Both the position numbers and the translations under genes were made by a program. The notes beneath the pieces were generated by a model. The model saw only the letters and a list, made by a program, of their open reading frames with translations, did no database searches and was not told where the DNA came from. Shown here in pieces: positions 46,514 to 55,208 of a stretch of DNA of 64,000 nucleotides (position 1 is the stretch's first letter; every line of letters begins with the position of its first letter). This DNA comes from Rhodovarius crocodyli (GTDB lineage: Bacteria; Pseudomonadota; Alphaproteobacteria; Acetobacterales; Acetobacteraceae): the NCBI RefSeq assembly GCF_004005855.1, contig NZ_SACL01000001.1, forward strand, positions 310,001-374,000. Direction: 5' to 3'.

Positions 46514-48958
46514 ATGATCAAGCGCATCCTCCTGGGCTTTGCCGCGCTGCTGGTGCTGGTCGTGGGCGGCGTCGCCGTGTTCCTGGCCACGCTGGATATC
46601 GAGAGCTATCGGCCGCGTATCGTCGCCGCCATCGAGGCCGCGACCGGCAGGCGCGCCACCATCGGCGCCATGAAGCTCAGCCTTGGGCTGACGCCCCAGG
46701 TGGAGGTGCGCGACGCATCCCTGGCGAACCTGCCCGGCGGCAGCCGCCAGAACATGGTCTCGGTCGGCCGGGCCGAACTGTCGATGCAGCTGCTGCCGCT
46801 GATCTCCGGGCGGATCGCGCTGCACCGGCTGGTGCTGGAACGCCCCGAGATCGTGCTGGAGGCGGTGAACGGCGTGCCCAACTGGCGCTTCGGCCAGGGT
46901 GAGGCCGCGGCCCCCGCCGGCACCGCCGAGGCGCCCAGCACCCCGCAGGCCGAACGCGCCCGTACCGCGCCCATCGAGATCGGCACCATCGAGGTGCGCG
47001 ATGCCTCCCTGCTGTTCCCCGGCGCGCCCGAGGGCGGGGTGGGGCTGCAACGGCTGCTGTTCTCCGGCAGCGGCAACCTGTCCGCCGAGGGCGATATGCG
47101 CTGGGGTGCCGAGCCCGTCAGCTTCGCCTTCACCGGCGGGTCCCTCGCACGCGTGATGGGCCAGCCCGGCGGCGCCTGGCCGATCACCGGCCGGGTCGAG
47201 GCCGCCGGCGCCAAGCTGAACCTGCGTGGCGAGATGCGGGAGCCGCGCGGGCTGCAGGATTATCGCCTGGACGTCGAGGCCGACATCCCCGACTTGCGGC
47301 GCCTGTCGGCCATCGCCGGCACGGCCCTGCCCCCGGTCAACGGCCTGACGCTGCGCGGGCGCGTGACCGGCAGCGGGCTGGGCACGCCCCGGCCCGAGGG
47401 GCTGACGCTGAACATCGCCTCCGCCCAGCCGGCGCCGGGCATCGAGCTCGGCCGCGTCGAGATCGCGATGCCGGCGCTCGATCAGCCGCTTCGCGTCTCC
47501 ATCGCCGGCATGCGCGACGGGCAGGATTTCAGCGTTTCCGGCCAGGCGGGACCGCTGGCCCCGGCATTGGCCGGCGGCGCGCTTCCCGTGAACCTCACGG
47601 GCCAGCATATGGGCCAGCGCCTGACCATCAGTGGCCAGGTGGCGAAGCCGCTGACCGGTGAAGGGGTCGCGATCGACATCCGCCTGGAGTCGCAAGGGCA
47701 CGGCACCTTCTCTGCCCGGCTGTCCGAGCGGGGGGCCATGTTCGCCGAGGGCGCCCGCCTGACAAATCTGCGCCTGGAAGGCCCGGGCGCGGCGGGCCAG
47801 GGTGAGCTGACCCTGCTGCGCGGCCCGGTGCCCGGCGTGCAGGGTGAACTGGCGCTGACGCGGGTGGATGTGGATGCGATCCGCGCCTCGCTCGCGCCCG
47901 CCCCGGCGGCCGGGCGGCCCGCGCCGGCACCGGCACCCGCGCCCGCGCCCGCGCCTGCCGCCAATGACGGCCGGATCATTCCGAACATGCCGGTGGATCT
48001 GTCCTTCCTGAAGCTGGGCCGCGCCGAGCTGCGCTTCACCATCGGCACGCTGCGCCATGGCGGGCGTGACTATCGTGACGTGCGCGGTGCGCTGAACCTG
48101 GCTGACGGCCGCCTGCGGATCGACCCGCTGGGCCTCACCCTGCCGGGCGGCAGGCTGGCGCTGCGCGTCGCGGCCGATGGCGCCGAGGCCGTGCCGGCCG
48201 TGCAGGTCTCCGTTCGTTCCGATGCGGTGGAAATCGCTCCCCTGCTCGGCAGCTTCGGCATTCCCGCCCCGGTGACGGGCCATGCGGATATCGATGTCGA
48301 GCTGCGTGGGTCGGGCCGCACCAGCCGTGAGATCGCGGCGGGCGCCGTGGGCCATGTCGGCCTTGCGGTGATCAACGGCAACATCCGCTCCAGCAGCTTC
48401 GCCCATGCCCTGCCGGAAGCCGCCCGCGGCGCCATCCCGCAGGATATCGGCGTGGCCTGCCTGGCGCTGCGCTTCGACGTGGTGGCGGGCATCGCCGAAA
48501 GCCGCGCGTTCTTCCTGGACTTCGCGCTGGGCAAGGTGGCGGGCCAAGGCCAGGTCAGCCTGCGGGACGAAGCGGTGGCGATGCGGCTGAACACCGACCT
48601 GCGCCTGCCGGTGCCGGGCCTGTCCGGCGGGCTGCGCGTTCGCGCGCCGGTGCCTGTCAGCGGCACCATCCTGAACCCGCGCCTCGATTCTTCGGCCATG
48701 GTGGGCAGCGCGGTCACCAGCCAGCTCGGCCAGCAGCTGGGCGGCATCGCCGGGCAGTTGCTGGGCGGCGCGGCGCAGGCGGGCGCGGTGGCGATGCCGG
48801 GTTGCGCGCAGGCGCTGCCGGTGGCACGCGGCGGTCGCGCGGGCACCGTCCCCGCCAGCCAGGCCCCGGCCGACCAGCCGGCCCAGGCCGCCCCCCAGCA
48901 ACAGCAGCAGCGCGTTCCCCAGGTACAGGATCTGCTGAGAGGATTTCTGCGTCGATGA
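46514..48958 (+). CDS. AsmA family protein
   Basis: 814 aa. It begins with an N-terminal membrane anchor IKRILLGFAALLVLVVGGVAVFLATLD followed by YRPRIVAAIEAATGRRATIGAMKL, the AsmA opening. Long beta-rich periplasmic repeats follow, then an Ala-Pro linker (about 466-482) and a conserved AsmA C-terminal part with GHADIDVELRGSGRTSREIAAGAVGHVGLAVINGNI. AsmA proteins are thought to act at the envelope in phospholipid traffic. Its stop overlaps the ATP12 gene start (ATGA). Confidence 0.88.
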   Translation: MIKRILLGFAALLVLVVGGVAVFLATLDIESYRPRIVAAIEAATGRRATIGAMKLSLGLTPQVEVRDASLANLPGGSRQNMVSVGRAELSMQLLPLISGRIALHRLVLERPEIVLEAVNGVPNWRFGQGEAAAPAGTAEAPSTPQAERARTAPIEIGTIEVRDASLLFPGAPEGGVGLQRLLFSGSGNLSAEGDMRWGAEPVSFAFTGGSLARVMGQPGGAWPITGRVEAAGAKLNLRGEMREPRGLQDYRLDVEADIPDLRRLSAIAGTALPPVNGLTLRGRVTGSGLGTPRPEGLTLNIASAQPAPGIELGRVEIAMPALDQPLRVSIAGMRDGQDFSVSGQAGPLAPALAGGALPVNLTGQHMGQRLTISGQVAKPLTGEGVAIDIRLESQGHGTFSARLSERGAMFAEGARLTNLRLEGPGAAGQGELTLLRGPVPGVQGELALTRVDVDAIRASLAPAPAAGRPAPAPAPAPAPAPAANDGRIIPNMPVDLSFLKLGRAELRFTIGTLRHGGRDYRDVRGALNLADGRLRIDPLGLTLPGGRLALRVAADGAEAVPAVQVSVRSDAVEIAPLLGSFGIPAPVTGHADIDVELRGSGRTSREIAAGAVGHVGLAVINGNIRSSSFAHALPEAARGAIPQDIGVACLALRFDVVAGIAESRAFFLDFALGKVAGQGQVSLRDEAVAMRLNTDLRLPVPGLSGGLRVRAPVPVSGTILNPRLDSSAMVGSAVTSQLGQQLGGIAGQLLGGAAQAGAVAMPGCAQALPVARGGRAGTVPASQAPADQPAQAAPQQQQQRVPQVQDLLRGFLRR

Positions 48959-49659
48959 AACGCTTCTGGGATGACGTGACGGTCGCCGAGGCCGAGGAAG
49001 GCCTGGCCGTTCTGCTCGATGGCCGACCCGTGCGCCTGCCCGGCGGCGCGCCCATCCGTCCTCGCTCCCGGCGGCTGGCGGATGCCGTGGCCGAGGAATG
49101 GCGTGCGGCCGGCGGCAGCAAGGGCGGCGAGTTCGGGATGCACCACATCCCCCTGACCCGCCTGGTCGGCACGGCGGCGGAACGCATCGCCCCCGATCCG
49201 GCGCCCATGGTCGAAGGCCTGGCTGCCTATGGCGGCACCGACCTGCTGTGCTACCGCGCCGACGATCATCGGCTGGCCGCCATCCAGGCCACCGAATGGG
49301 ACCCCTGGCTGGAATGGAGCGCCGAGGTGCTCGGGGCCAGGCTGGTCACCGCCACCGGCATTATCCATGTGGAGCAGCCCGAGGCAGCCCGCGTCGCGCT
49401 GCTGAAGGCCGTGGCCGCGCTGGAGCCGGAGCAGCTGGCGGCACTGGGCGTGCTGGTGCCGGCCCTCGGCAGCCTGGTGCTGAGCCTGGCGGTGGTGCGC
49501 GACGCACTCACGCCCGAGGAAGCGCACCGCCTCTCGACCGTGGATGAGCGCTACCAGGAGGAATTCTGGGGCGCCGACCCGGAGACCGAGGCAAGGCGCA
49601 CCCGAATCGGCGCCGAGGTGCTGGAGGCAGGCCGCCTGCTGGCCCTGCTGCGGCCATGA
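48955..49659 (+). CDS. ATP12 family F1-ATPase assembly chaperone
   Basis: 234 aa. [10 protein letters not shown] is followed by [24 protein letters not shown] and [27 protein letters not shown], the ATP12 signature. It binds F1 alpha subunit in assembly of ATP synthase and is typical of alphaproteobacteria and mitochondria. It overlaps AsmA upstream and acylphosphatase downstream by 4 bp each. Confidence 0.93.
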   Translation: MKRFWDDVTVAEAEEGLAVLLDGRPVRLPGGAPIRPRSRRLADAVAEEWRAAGGSKGGEFGMHHIPLTRLVGTAAERIAPDPAPMVEGLAAYGGTDLLCYRADDHRLAAIQATEWDPWLEWSAEVLGARLVTATGIIHVEQPEAARVALLKAVAALEPEQLAALGVLVPALGSLVLSLAVVRDALTPEEAHRLSTVDERYQEEFWGADPETEARRTRIGAEVLEAGRLLALLRP

Positions 49660-49931
49660 AGGCGCGGCACCTGCTCATCTCCGGCCGCGTGCAGGGGGTG
49701 GGCTATCGTGACTGGCTGGTGCGCACCGCGGGCGCGGAAGGCCTGGCAGGCTGGGTGCGCAACCGGGCCGATGGCCGGGTAGAGGCGCTGCTGGCAGGGC
49801 CGGAACCCGCCGTGGCCGCCGTGCTGCTGGCGTGCCGTCGTGGTCCGCCCGCCGCGCGGGTGAGCAATATCGAGGAAAGCTTCGCCGAGGCGCCGACGGA
49901 GCCGGGCTTCCACCGGCTTCCGACGGTTTAA
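49656..49931 (+). CDS. Acylphosphatase
   Basis: 91 aa. The core [12 protein letters not shown] holds the catalytic-type Arg18, and [18 protein letters not shown] holds Asn36. It hydrolyses acyl phosphates such as carbamoyl phosphate. It is the last gene of the rluA-asmA-ATP12 run, and its stop comes three bases before the convergent lipoprotein gene. Confidence 0.92.
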   Translation: MKARHLLISGRVQGVGYRDWLVRTAGAEGLAGWVRNRADGRVEALLAGPEPAVAAVLLACRRGPPAARVSNIEESFAEAPTEPGFHRLPTV

Positions 49932-49934
49932 GGC

Positions 49935-50483
49935 TCAGCGGCCGGCGGCGGCCGTCTGGCTGCGCAGTTCCCGGGCGCGGGCGAGGACGCGGTCTTCCAT
50001 CTCGCCGCCGGTGGAGCTGGCGGCGGGCGAATCCACCCACTGGCCGTTGCGCATGGTCTGGCGGAACACCTGCACGCGCACGCCATCGGAACGCAGCTGA
50101 CGGGTCAGCACATAGGCCGTGACCTTGAAGCGTTCTTCCTGGCTGCTGGGGGGCGTGTACCAGTCGGTGATGATGACGCCGCCGGCCGGATCGGCGCTGG
50201 CGAGCGGCATGAAGCTCAGCGTCTCAAGCGTCGCGCGCCACAGATAGGCGTTCACGGCCACACCGGTGCCGCCGGAGGCCGCCAGGGCCTCACGCGCGTC
50301 ACGGCCACGATCGGTGCCGAACAGGACGAAGCCGGCATCACGCGAGCTGGCGCCGGTCTGCCGCAGGATCAGCTCACGCTGATTGTTCGTGCCGTATTCC
50401 TCGTTTTCCACAAAGCGGCTCCCGCCGCTGCTGCAGCCGGTGGCGAGGAGGATGAGGGCGAGGGCGGAAGCCGAACGGATCAT
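49935..50483 (-). CDS. DUF3576 lipoprotein
   Basis: 182 aa. N-terminal MIRSASALALILLATGCSSGG has a lipobox at LATGC. The rest matches DUF3576: VNAYLWRATLETLSFMPLASADPAGGVIITDWYTPP and RFKVTAYVLTRQLRSDGVRVQVFRQ. Family members are outer-membrane-associated in alphaproteobacteria, with unknown role. It lies 93 bp beyond the porin stop, separated by a terminator. Confidence 0.9.
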   Translation of the reverse strand: MIRSASALALILLATGCSSGGSRFVENEEYGTNNQRELILRQTGASSRDAGFVLFGTDRGRDAREALAASGGTGVAVNAYLWRATLETLSFMPLASADPAGGVIITDWYTPPSSQEERFKVTAYVLTRQLRSDGVRVQVFRQTMRNGQWVDSPAASSTGGEMEDRVLARARELRSQTAAAGR

Positions 50484-50509
50484 TCGCCCCGTTTAGCCGC
50501 TGTTCAGCC

Positions 50510-50544
50510 AAAAGAGAAGGGGCGGCAGGTTTCCCTGCCGCCCC
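50510..50544 (-). terminator. Rho-independent terminator of the porin gene
   Basis: On the minus strand an 11-bp perfect stem GGGGCGGCAGG / CCTGCCGCCCC (50519-50529 and 50534-50544) with a 4-base loop is followed by TTCTCTTTT (50510-50518). It lies 33 bp after the porin stop. Confidence 0.85.
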
Positions 50545-50576
50545 CGTAACACTTTGAACCGTAGGTTCGGCTTGGC

Positions 50577-51956
50577 TCAGAAGGCCAGGCGCGAGCCGAC
50601 GATGAAGGTGTTGCTGAACGCGCGGCCCTGCACGCCGGCGCGGCCGGAGTCGAGGTCCACGTTCTGCTGACGGATCGAGTGGAACACGTACTCGGCGATC
50701 AGGTCCAGGCCCGGGGCCAGACGGTAGTTGGCGCCGAGACCCATGCCCCAACGGCGCTGCATGCCGCGCGGGGAGTTGGTGATCAGGCCGGTCGTGGCGC
50801 TGAAGGAACGGCCCGTGGAGCCGGCCACCAGGGCGGAGTACATGTTGGCACCGACGGTGATCGGGCCAGCGGTGTAGGCCGCGCCGACGGTCAGCTGCTC
50901 ACCGGAACGGTCACCGCGAACGGTGTTGCCCCAGAAGAAGTTGAAGTCACCACGCTGGTAGGCGGCACCAACGGTCAGGCCCTGGTAGGAGGCCTGCGCG
51001 CCGATCTGCCAGATGTTCAGGTCGTTCAGGGTGCGGACCTGGCGACCGGCATCGGTCATGTCCAGAGCAGCGCCGGAGCCGATGTAGCCAGCGGTGGCGG
51101 ACACGCCCACGCCGGAGAACGAACCGCGGTAGCGCAGGGCAACCTGGTACTCGTTGCGGCGGGCAGCGAACTCGGGGCCGGCGGCCGGGATGGCCACGGA
51201 GGTGGCGCCACGGAACGCATAGGCGCGATCGCAGTAGCCGCTGATCACGTTGTTCGGGCAGCCCGTCTGGCCCATCACGCCGTAGTTCGGGGCGTAGGAG
51301 GCACCGAAGTCGAAGCCGAAGAACTGCGGGGACAGATACACGATCTTGGAGCTGTCGCCGATGCCGCCCGGAGCGGTCTGGGTGCGGTTACCAGCCTGAC
51401 GGTTCTGGAAGTTTTCCCACACGCCGAACACGCCGCCCGTGCCGAAGCCGGTCACCCAGCCGGAGGTCATCAGGCCGCCCATCGGGCCGTCTTCGTCACC
51501 GAAGCGGACCTGACCGAAGCGCGGGTGCGCCAGGAAGATGTAGGCTTCGTCAACGGCGGCGGTGCCACGGCCAACAGACGCGCGCGTCTCCTGGACCTGA
51601 CGGCCTTCCATGCTGTTGAAGCCGATCTCGATCACGCCACCATAGGTCAGGCCGTTGGCGAGCTTGCCGTTGACCTGGATGTTGATGGCCGGGATCGTCA
51701 CGATGTCATGCTTGCCCAGGCGGGCAATGCTGTTGCCAGCCGCGACCGGGTTGGCGCCGCCACCCTGGACGCCCGGGCTCAGGGTGTTGGTGCCCGGGTC
51801 GTTCTGCTGACCGGTGGAGTTGTGATAGCCGTAGTAGGCCTGGATGGAGCCACCGAGGCGCACGGTCGGCGCTTCCTGAGCGGCGGCGGGGGTCACCACC
51901 GCGGCGCCGAAGGCCGCGGAGACGACGGCGGTCGTGCCCAGCAGGATCTTACGCAT
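50577..51956 (-). CDS. Gram-negative outer-membrane porin
   Basis: 459 aa. MRKILLGTTAVVSAAFGAAVVTPAAAQ is a signal peptide. The mature protein opens PTVRLGGSIQAYYGYHN and has repeating amphipathic strands, KLANGLTYGGVIEIGFNSME and a C-terminal FIVGSRLAF ending in Phe, as for outer-membrane beta-barrels. It forms a general diffusion pore. GAGGAGG lies upstream of the ATG. It is probably highly expressed: it stands alone, with its own terminator, a hairpin in its leader and a plausible promoter. Confidence 0.93.
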   Translation of the reverse strand: MRKILLGTTAVVSAAFGAAVVTPAAAQEAPTVRLGGSIQAYYGYHNSTGQQNDPGTNTLSPGVQGGGANPVAAGNSIARLGKHDIVTIPAINIQVNGKLANGLTYGGVIEIGFNSMEGRQVQETRASVGRGTAAVDEAYIFLAHPRFGQVRFGDEDGPMGGLMTSGWVTGFGTGGVFGVWENFQNRQAGNRTQTAPGGIGDSSKIVYLSPQFFGFDFGASYAPNYGVMGQTGCPNNVISGYCDRAYAFRGATSVAIPAAGPEFAARRNEYQVALRYRGSFSGVGVSATAGYIGSGAALDMTDAGRQVRTLNDLNIWQIGAQASYQGLTVGAAYQRGDFNFFWGNTVRGDRSGEQLTVGAAYTAGPITVGANMYSALVAGSTGRSFSATTGLITNSPRGMQRRWGMGLGANYRLAPGLDLIAEYVFHSIRQQNVDLDSGRAGVQGRAFSNTFIVGSRLAF

Positions 51957-52010
51957 GAAAAAACCTCCTCAAAGGCCGGTTGCCCGACCACTTCCCTTGA
52001 CCCACCCCGA

Positions 52011-52027
52011 TATCGGCGAGGCCGATA
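52011..52027. promoter_or_regulatory. Inverted repeat in porin leader
   Basis: TATCGGC-GAG-GCCGATA (52011-52027), 55 bp upstream of the porin ATG. If transcription begins near 52075, it forms a leader hairpin; otherwise it is an operator-like dyad. Confidence 0.5.
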
Positions 52028-52081
52028 CCTGGCAGTGCCCCCCAACGCACAGCCAGAAGGCTACACCCGGGTCCGGCGACA

Positions 52082-52110
52082 CTATTGTCGTCTGGCTATT
52101 GTTTGAGCAA
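52082..52110 (-). promoter_or_regulatory. Candidate porin promoter
   Basis: Minus-strand TTGCTC (52105-52110), 17-bp spacer, CAATAG (52082-52087), in the 299-bp gap upstream of the porin. The -10 is weak. The gap also holds the hairpin at 52211-52231 (GGCGCGGC-N5-GCCGCGCC), which lacks a T-tract and sits just past the hisA stop. Confidence 0.35.
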
Positions 52111-52255
52111 CTGCCGATGTGGCCTCAGCGCGACATCCCTGAGACACTGTGGCGAGTTTGCCACAGAGCCGCACGACACAACCGACAGAAGCGGGCATGC
52201 GGCGACGTTCGGCGCGGCTTTTCGCCGCGCCGCCCGCCTCAACAGGGCATGAAGT

Positions 52256-52984
52256 TCAGGCGCCGCGCGCGGCCGCCAGGGCCTCGGCCGGCAACAGCCG
52301 GCCGTCATACAGGGCGCGGCCGAGAATCGCGCCCGCGATTCCCTCGGGCGCAGCCCGCAGCTCCGCGATCTCCTCCAGCGAGGAAACCCCGCCCGAGGCG
52401 ATCACCGGCACGCCCACGGCACCCGCCATGGCTCGCGTCGCCGCCACGTTGCTCCCGCCCAGCATCCCGTCCCGGTCGATGTCGGTGAAGATGATGGCGG
52501 CCGCGCCGGCATCCTCGAAGCGATGGGCCAGCTCGATGGCGGGAATGTCGCTCACCTCCGCCCAGCCCTCGGTCGCGACCATGCCGCCGCGCGCGTCGAT
52601 TCCCAGCGCGACCTTGCCGGGAAAGGCGCGGCAGGCCTCCCGCACGAAATCGGGGTCCTTCACGGCGACGCTGCCCAGGATGATGCGGGCGACGCCGGCC
52701 TCGATCCAGGCCTCGGCCGTTTCCATGGAACGGATGCCGCCGCCCAGCTGCACGGGCATGGGGGCCGCGGCCAGGATGGAGCGCACGGCCTCGACATTCG
52801 CGGGCTTGCCGGCGAAGGCGCCGTCCAGGTCCACCACATGCACCCAGGAGAAGCCCTGGGTGGCGAAGGCGGCCGCCTGCGCGCCGGGGTCCGTGCCATA
52901 GACGGTGGCGTCGGCCATCTCGCCGCGCTTCAGCCGCACCACCTGCCCGCCCTTGAGGTCGATCGCCGGATACAGCGTGAACAT
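52256..52984 (-). CDS. hisA: HisA, possible separate product from internal start
   Basis: A 242-aa product beginning at ATG 52984 is the normal length for HisA (N'-(5'-phosphoribosyl)formimino-5-aminoimidazole-carboxamide ribotide isomerase). A consensus GGAGG lies upstream inside the GNAT-coding region. Whether cells use this start, the fused start, or both cannot be told from sequence. Confidence 0.7.
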   Translation of the reverse strand: MFTLYPAIDLKGGQVVRLKRGEMADATVYGTDPGAQAAAFATQGFSWVHVVDLDGAFAGKPANVEAVRSILAAAPMPVQLGGGIRSMETAEAWIEAGVARIILGSVAVKDPDFVREACRAFPGKVALGIDARGGMVATEGWAEVSDIPAIELAHRFEDAGAAAIIFTDIDRDGMLGGSNVAATRAMAGAVGVPVIASGGVSSLEEIAELRAAPEGIAGAILGRALYDGRLLPAEALAAARGA

Positions 52985-53545
52985 GTGCTTCCCCCTCCGC
53001 AGCCGGGCGGCATCGACCAGCGCCTTATAGTAATAGAAGCCGGCCACCAGCTGGCCCCGCACCCGGGCATAGGCCGGATGCGTGCCCCAGCGGCGATAGC
53101 CCAGCCCCTCGAAGATCTGGATGGCGGCGGCCTGGCTCGACCGCACGTCCAGGTTCAGCACCCAGATGCCGTTGGCCCGCGCCCAATCCTCGGCATGCGT
53201 GATCAGCCCGCGCGCCAGGCCGTGGCCGCGCGCATAGGGCGCGATATAGGCGTGGGTAAGCTGGGCGGTGGCCGCCTGGGCCTCATTGTTGCGGGGCGGG
53301 CGCACCAGCTGGGCGCTGCCCACCACCCGGCCGTCCAGCCGCGCCAGGAACAGGTCACGGTCGGGCGCGGCCAGCACGCCGCGGAAATGGCGTTCCAGCA
53401 CCTCGGCCGGCTGGGGTTCCAGCCAGCCGAAGCCGCCACCCTCGATGATCGCGGCGTTGGTGGCCTCGGCGAGGTCGGCGATGTCCTGGGCGGTGAGGCT
53501 ATCGCAACGATCCACCGCCGTCTGATGCGGCAGCCCGTCCCTCAT
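52256..53545 (-). CDS. hisA: GNAT acetyltransferase fused in frame to HisA
   Basis: 429 codons without a stop. Residues 1-183 are a GNAT domain: [21 protein letters not shown] carries the acetyl-CoA site, and [22 protein letters not shown] the Q/R-x-x-G-x-G/A-like motif. HisA begins at Met188 with [21 protein letters not shown] (catalytic-type Asp8 of HisA), then [22 protein letters not shown] and [11 protein letters not shown]. HisA is the isomerase of histidine synthesis. GGAGGGGGAAGCAC lies just before the Met188 codon, so HisA can be made alone as well. The start at 53545 overlaps the hisH stop (ATGA). hisF is not downstream. Confidence 0.85.
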   Translation of the reverse strand: MRDGLPHQTAVDRCDSLTAQDIADLAEATNAAIIEGGGFGWLEPQPAEVLERHFRGVLAAPDRDLFLARLDGRVVGSAQLVRPPRNNEAQAATAQLTHAYIAPYARGHGLARGLITHAEDWARANGIWVLNLDVRSSQAAAIQIFEGLGYRRWGTHPAYARVRGQLVAGFYYYKALVDAARLRRGKHMFTLYPAIDLKGGQVVRLKRGEMADATVYGTDPGAQAAAFATQGFSWVHVVDLDGAFAGKPANVEAVRSILAAAPMPVQLGGGIRSMETAEAWIEAGVARIILGSVAVKDPDFVREACRAFPGKVALGIDARGGMVATEGWAEVSDIPAIELAHRFEDAGAAAIIFTDIDRDGMLGGSNVAATRAMAGAVGVPVIASGGVSSLEEIAELRAAPEGIAGAILGRALYDGRLLPAEALAAARGA

Positions 53546-54192
53546 GGCGACCAGGTGAGGAAATTGGCCAGGATGGTCAGCCCGGTCAGCCCGCTTTTCT
53601 CGACATGGAACTGGGTGCCGGCGATGTTCGCCCGCCCCACCACCGCCGTGACGGGCCCGCCGTAATCCGTGGTGGCCAGCAGATCCTCGGGCCTTCCGCC
53701 GCTCCAGGCATAGGAATGCACGAAATAGGCATGGGCGTCGGGCGCCAGGCCCGCGAACAGCGCGTGGTCCTGGCTGATGTCCAGCCGGTTCCAGCCCATC
53801 TGCGGCAGCGGCAGCGGCTTGCCGTCGGGCCCACGCGGGTCCATCGGCGCGACCTCGCCGGGCAGCCAGGCCAGGCCCGGCGTCACGCCGTGCTCCAGCC
53901 CGCGCTCGGCGAACAGCTGCATGCCGACGCAGATGCCCAGCAGCGGCCGCGCGCGCGGGCCGATATGCTCGTTCAGCGCGGCCTCCATGCCCGGCAGGGC
54001 ATCCAGCCCGTGCCGGCAGGCGGCGAAGGCGCCCTGCCCCGGCAGCACCACGCGGTCGGCGGCCGCCACATCGGCGGGATCACGCGTGACCGTCACCTGC
54101 ACGGCCGCGCCCGCCATCTCCGCCGCACGCTCCACCGCGCGATGCACGGAGGCGAGGTTGCCTGATCCCGGATCGACGACGGCGAGCCTCAT
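53542..54192 (-). CDS. hisH: Imidazole glycerol phosphate synthase, glutaminase subunit HisH
   Basis: 216 aa class I glutaminase. The nucleophile lies in [11 protein letters not shown] (Cys about 88), and the His-Glu pair in [10 protein letters not shown] (about 195-202). It supplies ammonia to HisF, which is not encoded in this operon. Both ends overlap neighbours by 4 bp (DUF2628 upstream, GNAT-hisA downstream). Confidence 0.95.
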   Translation of the reverse strand: MRLAVVDPGSGNLASVHRAVERAAEMAGAAVQVTVTRDPADVAAADRVVLPGQGAFAACRHGLDALPGMEAALNEHIGPRARPLLGICVGMQLFAERGLEHGVTPGLAWLPGEVAPMDPRGPDGKPLPLPQMGWNRLDISQDHALFAGLAPDAHAYFVHSYAWSGGRPEDLLATTDYGGPVTAVVGRANIAGTQFHVEKSGLTGLTILANFLTWSP

Positions 54193-54536
54193 GGCGCGAA
54201 AGTCCCGGCCAGACCGGGCCGCACGGCCAGCAGGCGGCGCAGCGCCATGGCTTCGTCACGCGCGACGACCACGGCCTCCAGCTTCCAGCCGCGCCGGCGC
54301 AGGGCACTGGCGCGCAGGTCCGCGCCCAGCAGGCCGACCAGCAGATGCAGCGCCGGAATGGCGGGCCAGGGCAGCGCCACCATCAGCACGATGGCCACCA
54401 CCGCCTGCCACCACAGCCGGTGGCGCAGCAGCCAGAATGGCCCGAACAGCAGCCCGAACCAGGAAAAGCGTTCCGCCAGCAGCAGGGCGGGCCGGCCGGA
54501 GGACGCGGGCGGCAGATGCAGCAGGAAGGAGCGCAT
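54189..54536 (-). CDS. DUF2628 membrane protein
   Basis: 115 aa from ATG 54536 ([10 protein letters not shown]). LLLAERFSWFGLLFGPFWLLRHRLWWQAVVA is the DUF2628 pattern; two to three hydrophobic segments make it a small inner-membrane protein. A longer in-frame extension runs through hisB and is rejected. It is overlapped by hisB and hisH, an arrangement common in alphaproteobacterial his operons. Its role is unknown. Confidence 0.85.
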   Translation of the reverse strand: MRSFLLHLPPASSGRPALLLAERFSWFGLLFGPFWLLRHRLWWQAVVAIVLMVALPWPAIPALHLLVGLLGADLRASALRRRGWKLEAVVVARDEAMALRRLLAVRPGLAGTFAP

Positions 54537-55144
54537 CACGCCTCCAGCACGCCCTTGGTCGAGGGCACGGCGCCCGGGGTGCGGGGGTCCTGCTCGACGG
54601 CCATGCGCAGCGCCCGCGCCAGCGCCTTGAAGCAGGCCTCGGCCACATGGTGGGTGTTGCGGCCGTGCCGCAGCATCATGTGCAGGGTGATGCCGGACTG
54701 CATGGCGAAGGCGTGGAAGAATTCCTCGAACAGCTCGGTGTCCATGCCGCCCACCTTGGGCGCGTTGAACGGCACCTGCCAGTGCAGGAACGGCCGGCCC
54801 GAGATGTCGAGCGCGCATTCGGCCAGCGCCTCGTCCATCGGCAGCAGGCACTGGCCATAGCGGCGGATGCCGCGCTTGTCGCCCAGCGCGGCGCGCACGG
54901 CCTGGCCCAGCACGATGCCCACATCCTCGGTCGTGTGGTGGAAGTCGATGTGCAGGTCGCCATCGGCCTCGATGGCCATGTCGATCAGGCTGTGGCGCGC
55001 CAGGGCGTGCAGCATGTGGTCCAGGAAGCCGATGCCCGTGGCGATCTCGGCCTTGCCGGTACCGTCCAGGTCAATGCGGGCGCGGATGCGCGTCTCGGCC
55101 GTATCGCGCGAAATTTCGGCCTTGCGGGGGAATGCCGGCTGCAT
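54536..55144 (-). CDS. hisB: Imidazoleglycerol-phosphate dehydratase HisB
   Basis: 202 aa, the single-domain IGPD form. [36 protein letters not shown] and [15 protein letters not shown] carry the metal-binding histidines. It is the first gene in this run: it starts near a 64-bp gap from the MFS gene and overlaps DUF2628 by one base in an ATGA. Confidence 0.96.
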   Translation of the reverse strand: MQPAFPRKAEISRDTAETRIRARIDLDGTGKAEIATGIGFLDHMLHALARHSLIDMAIEADGDLHIDFHHTTEDVGIVLGQAVRAALGDKRGIRRYGQCLLPMDEALAECALDISGRPFLHWQVPFNAPKVGGMDTELFEEFFHAFAMQSGITLHMMLRHGRNTHHVAEACFKALARALRMAVEQDPRTPGAVPSTKGVLEA

Positions 55145-55208
55145 GAGGGGGGCTTTACGCCCAGGCGCGGGGAAATGCCAGCGGGGGTTGCAGCCTCAGG
55201 CCAACCTT

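Noticed and set aside
45437-48901. 1154-codon open frame on the minus strand opposite rluA and asmA
   Set aside because: It lies antisense to two clear genes. Its protein is rich in Arg, His and Gln with no fold or motif, typical of GC-rich antisense shadows.
52211-52231. Terminator after hisA
   Set aside because: A good stem but no T-tract on the minus strand side.
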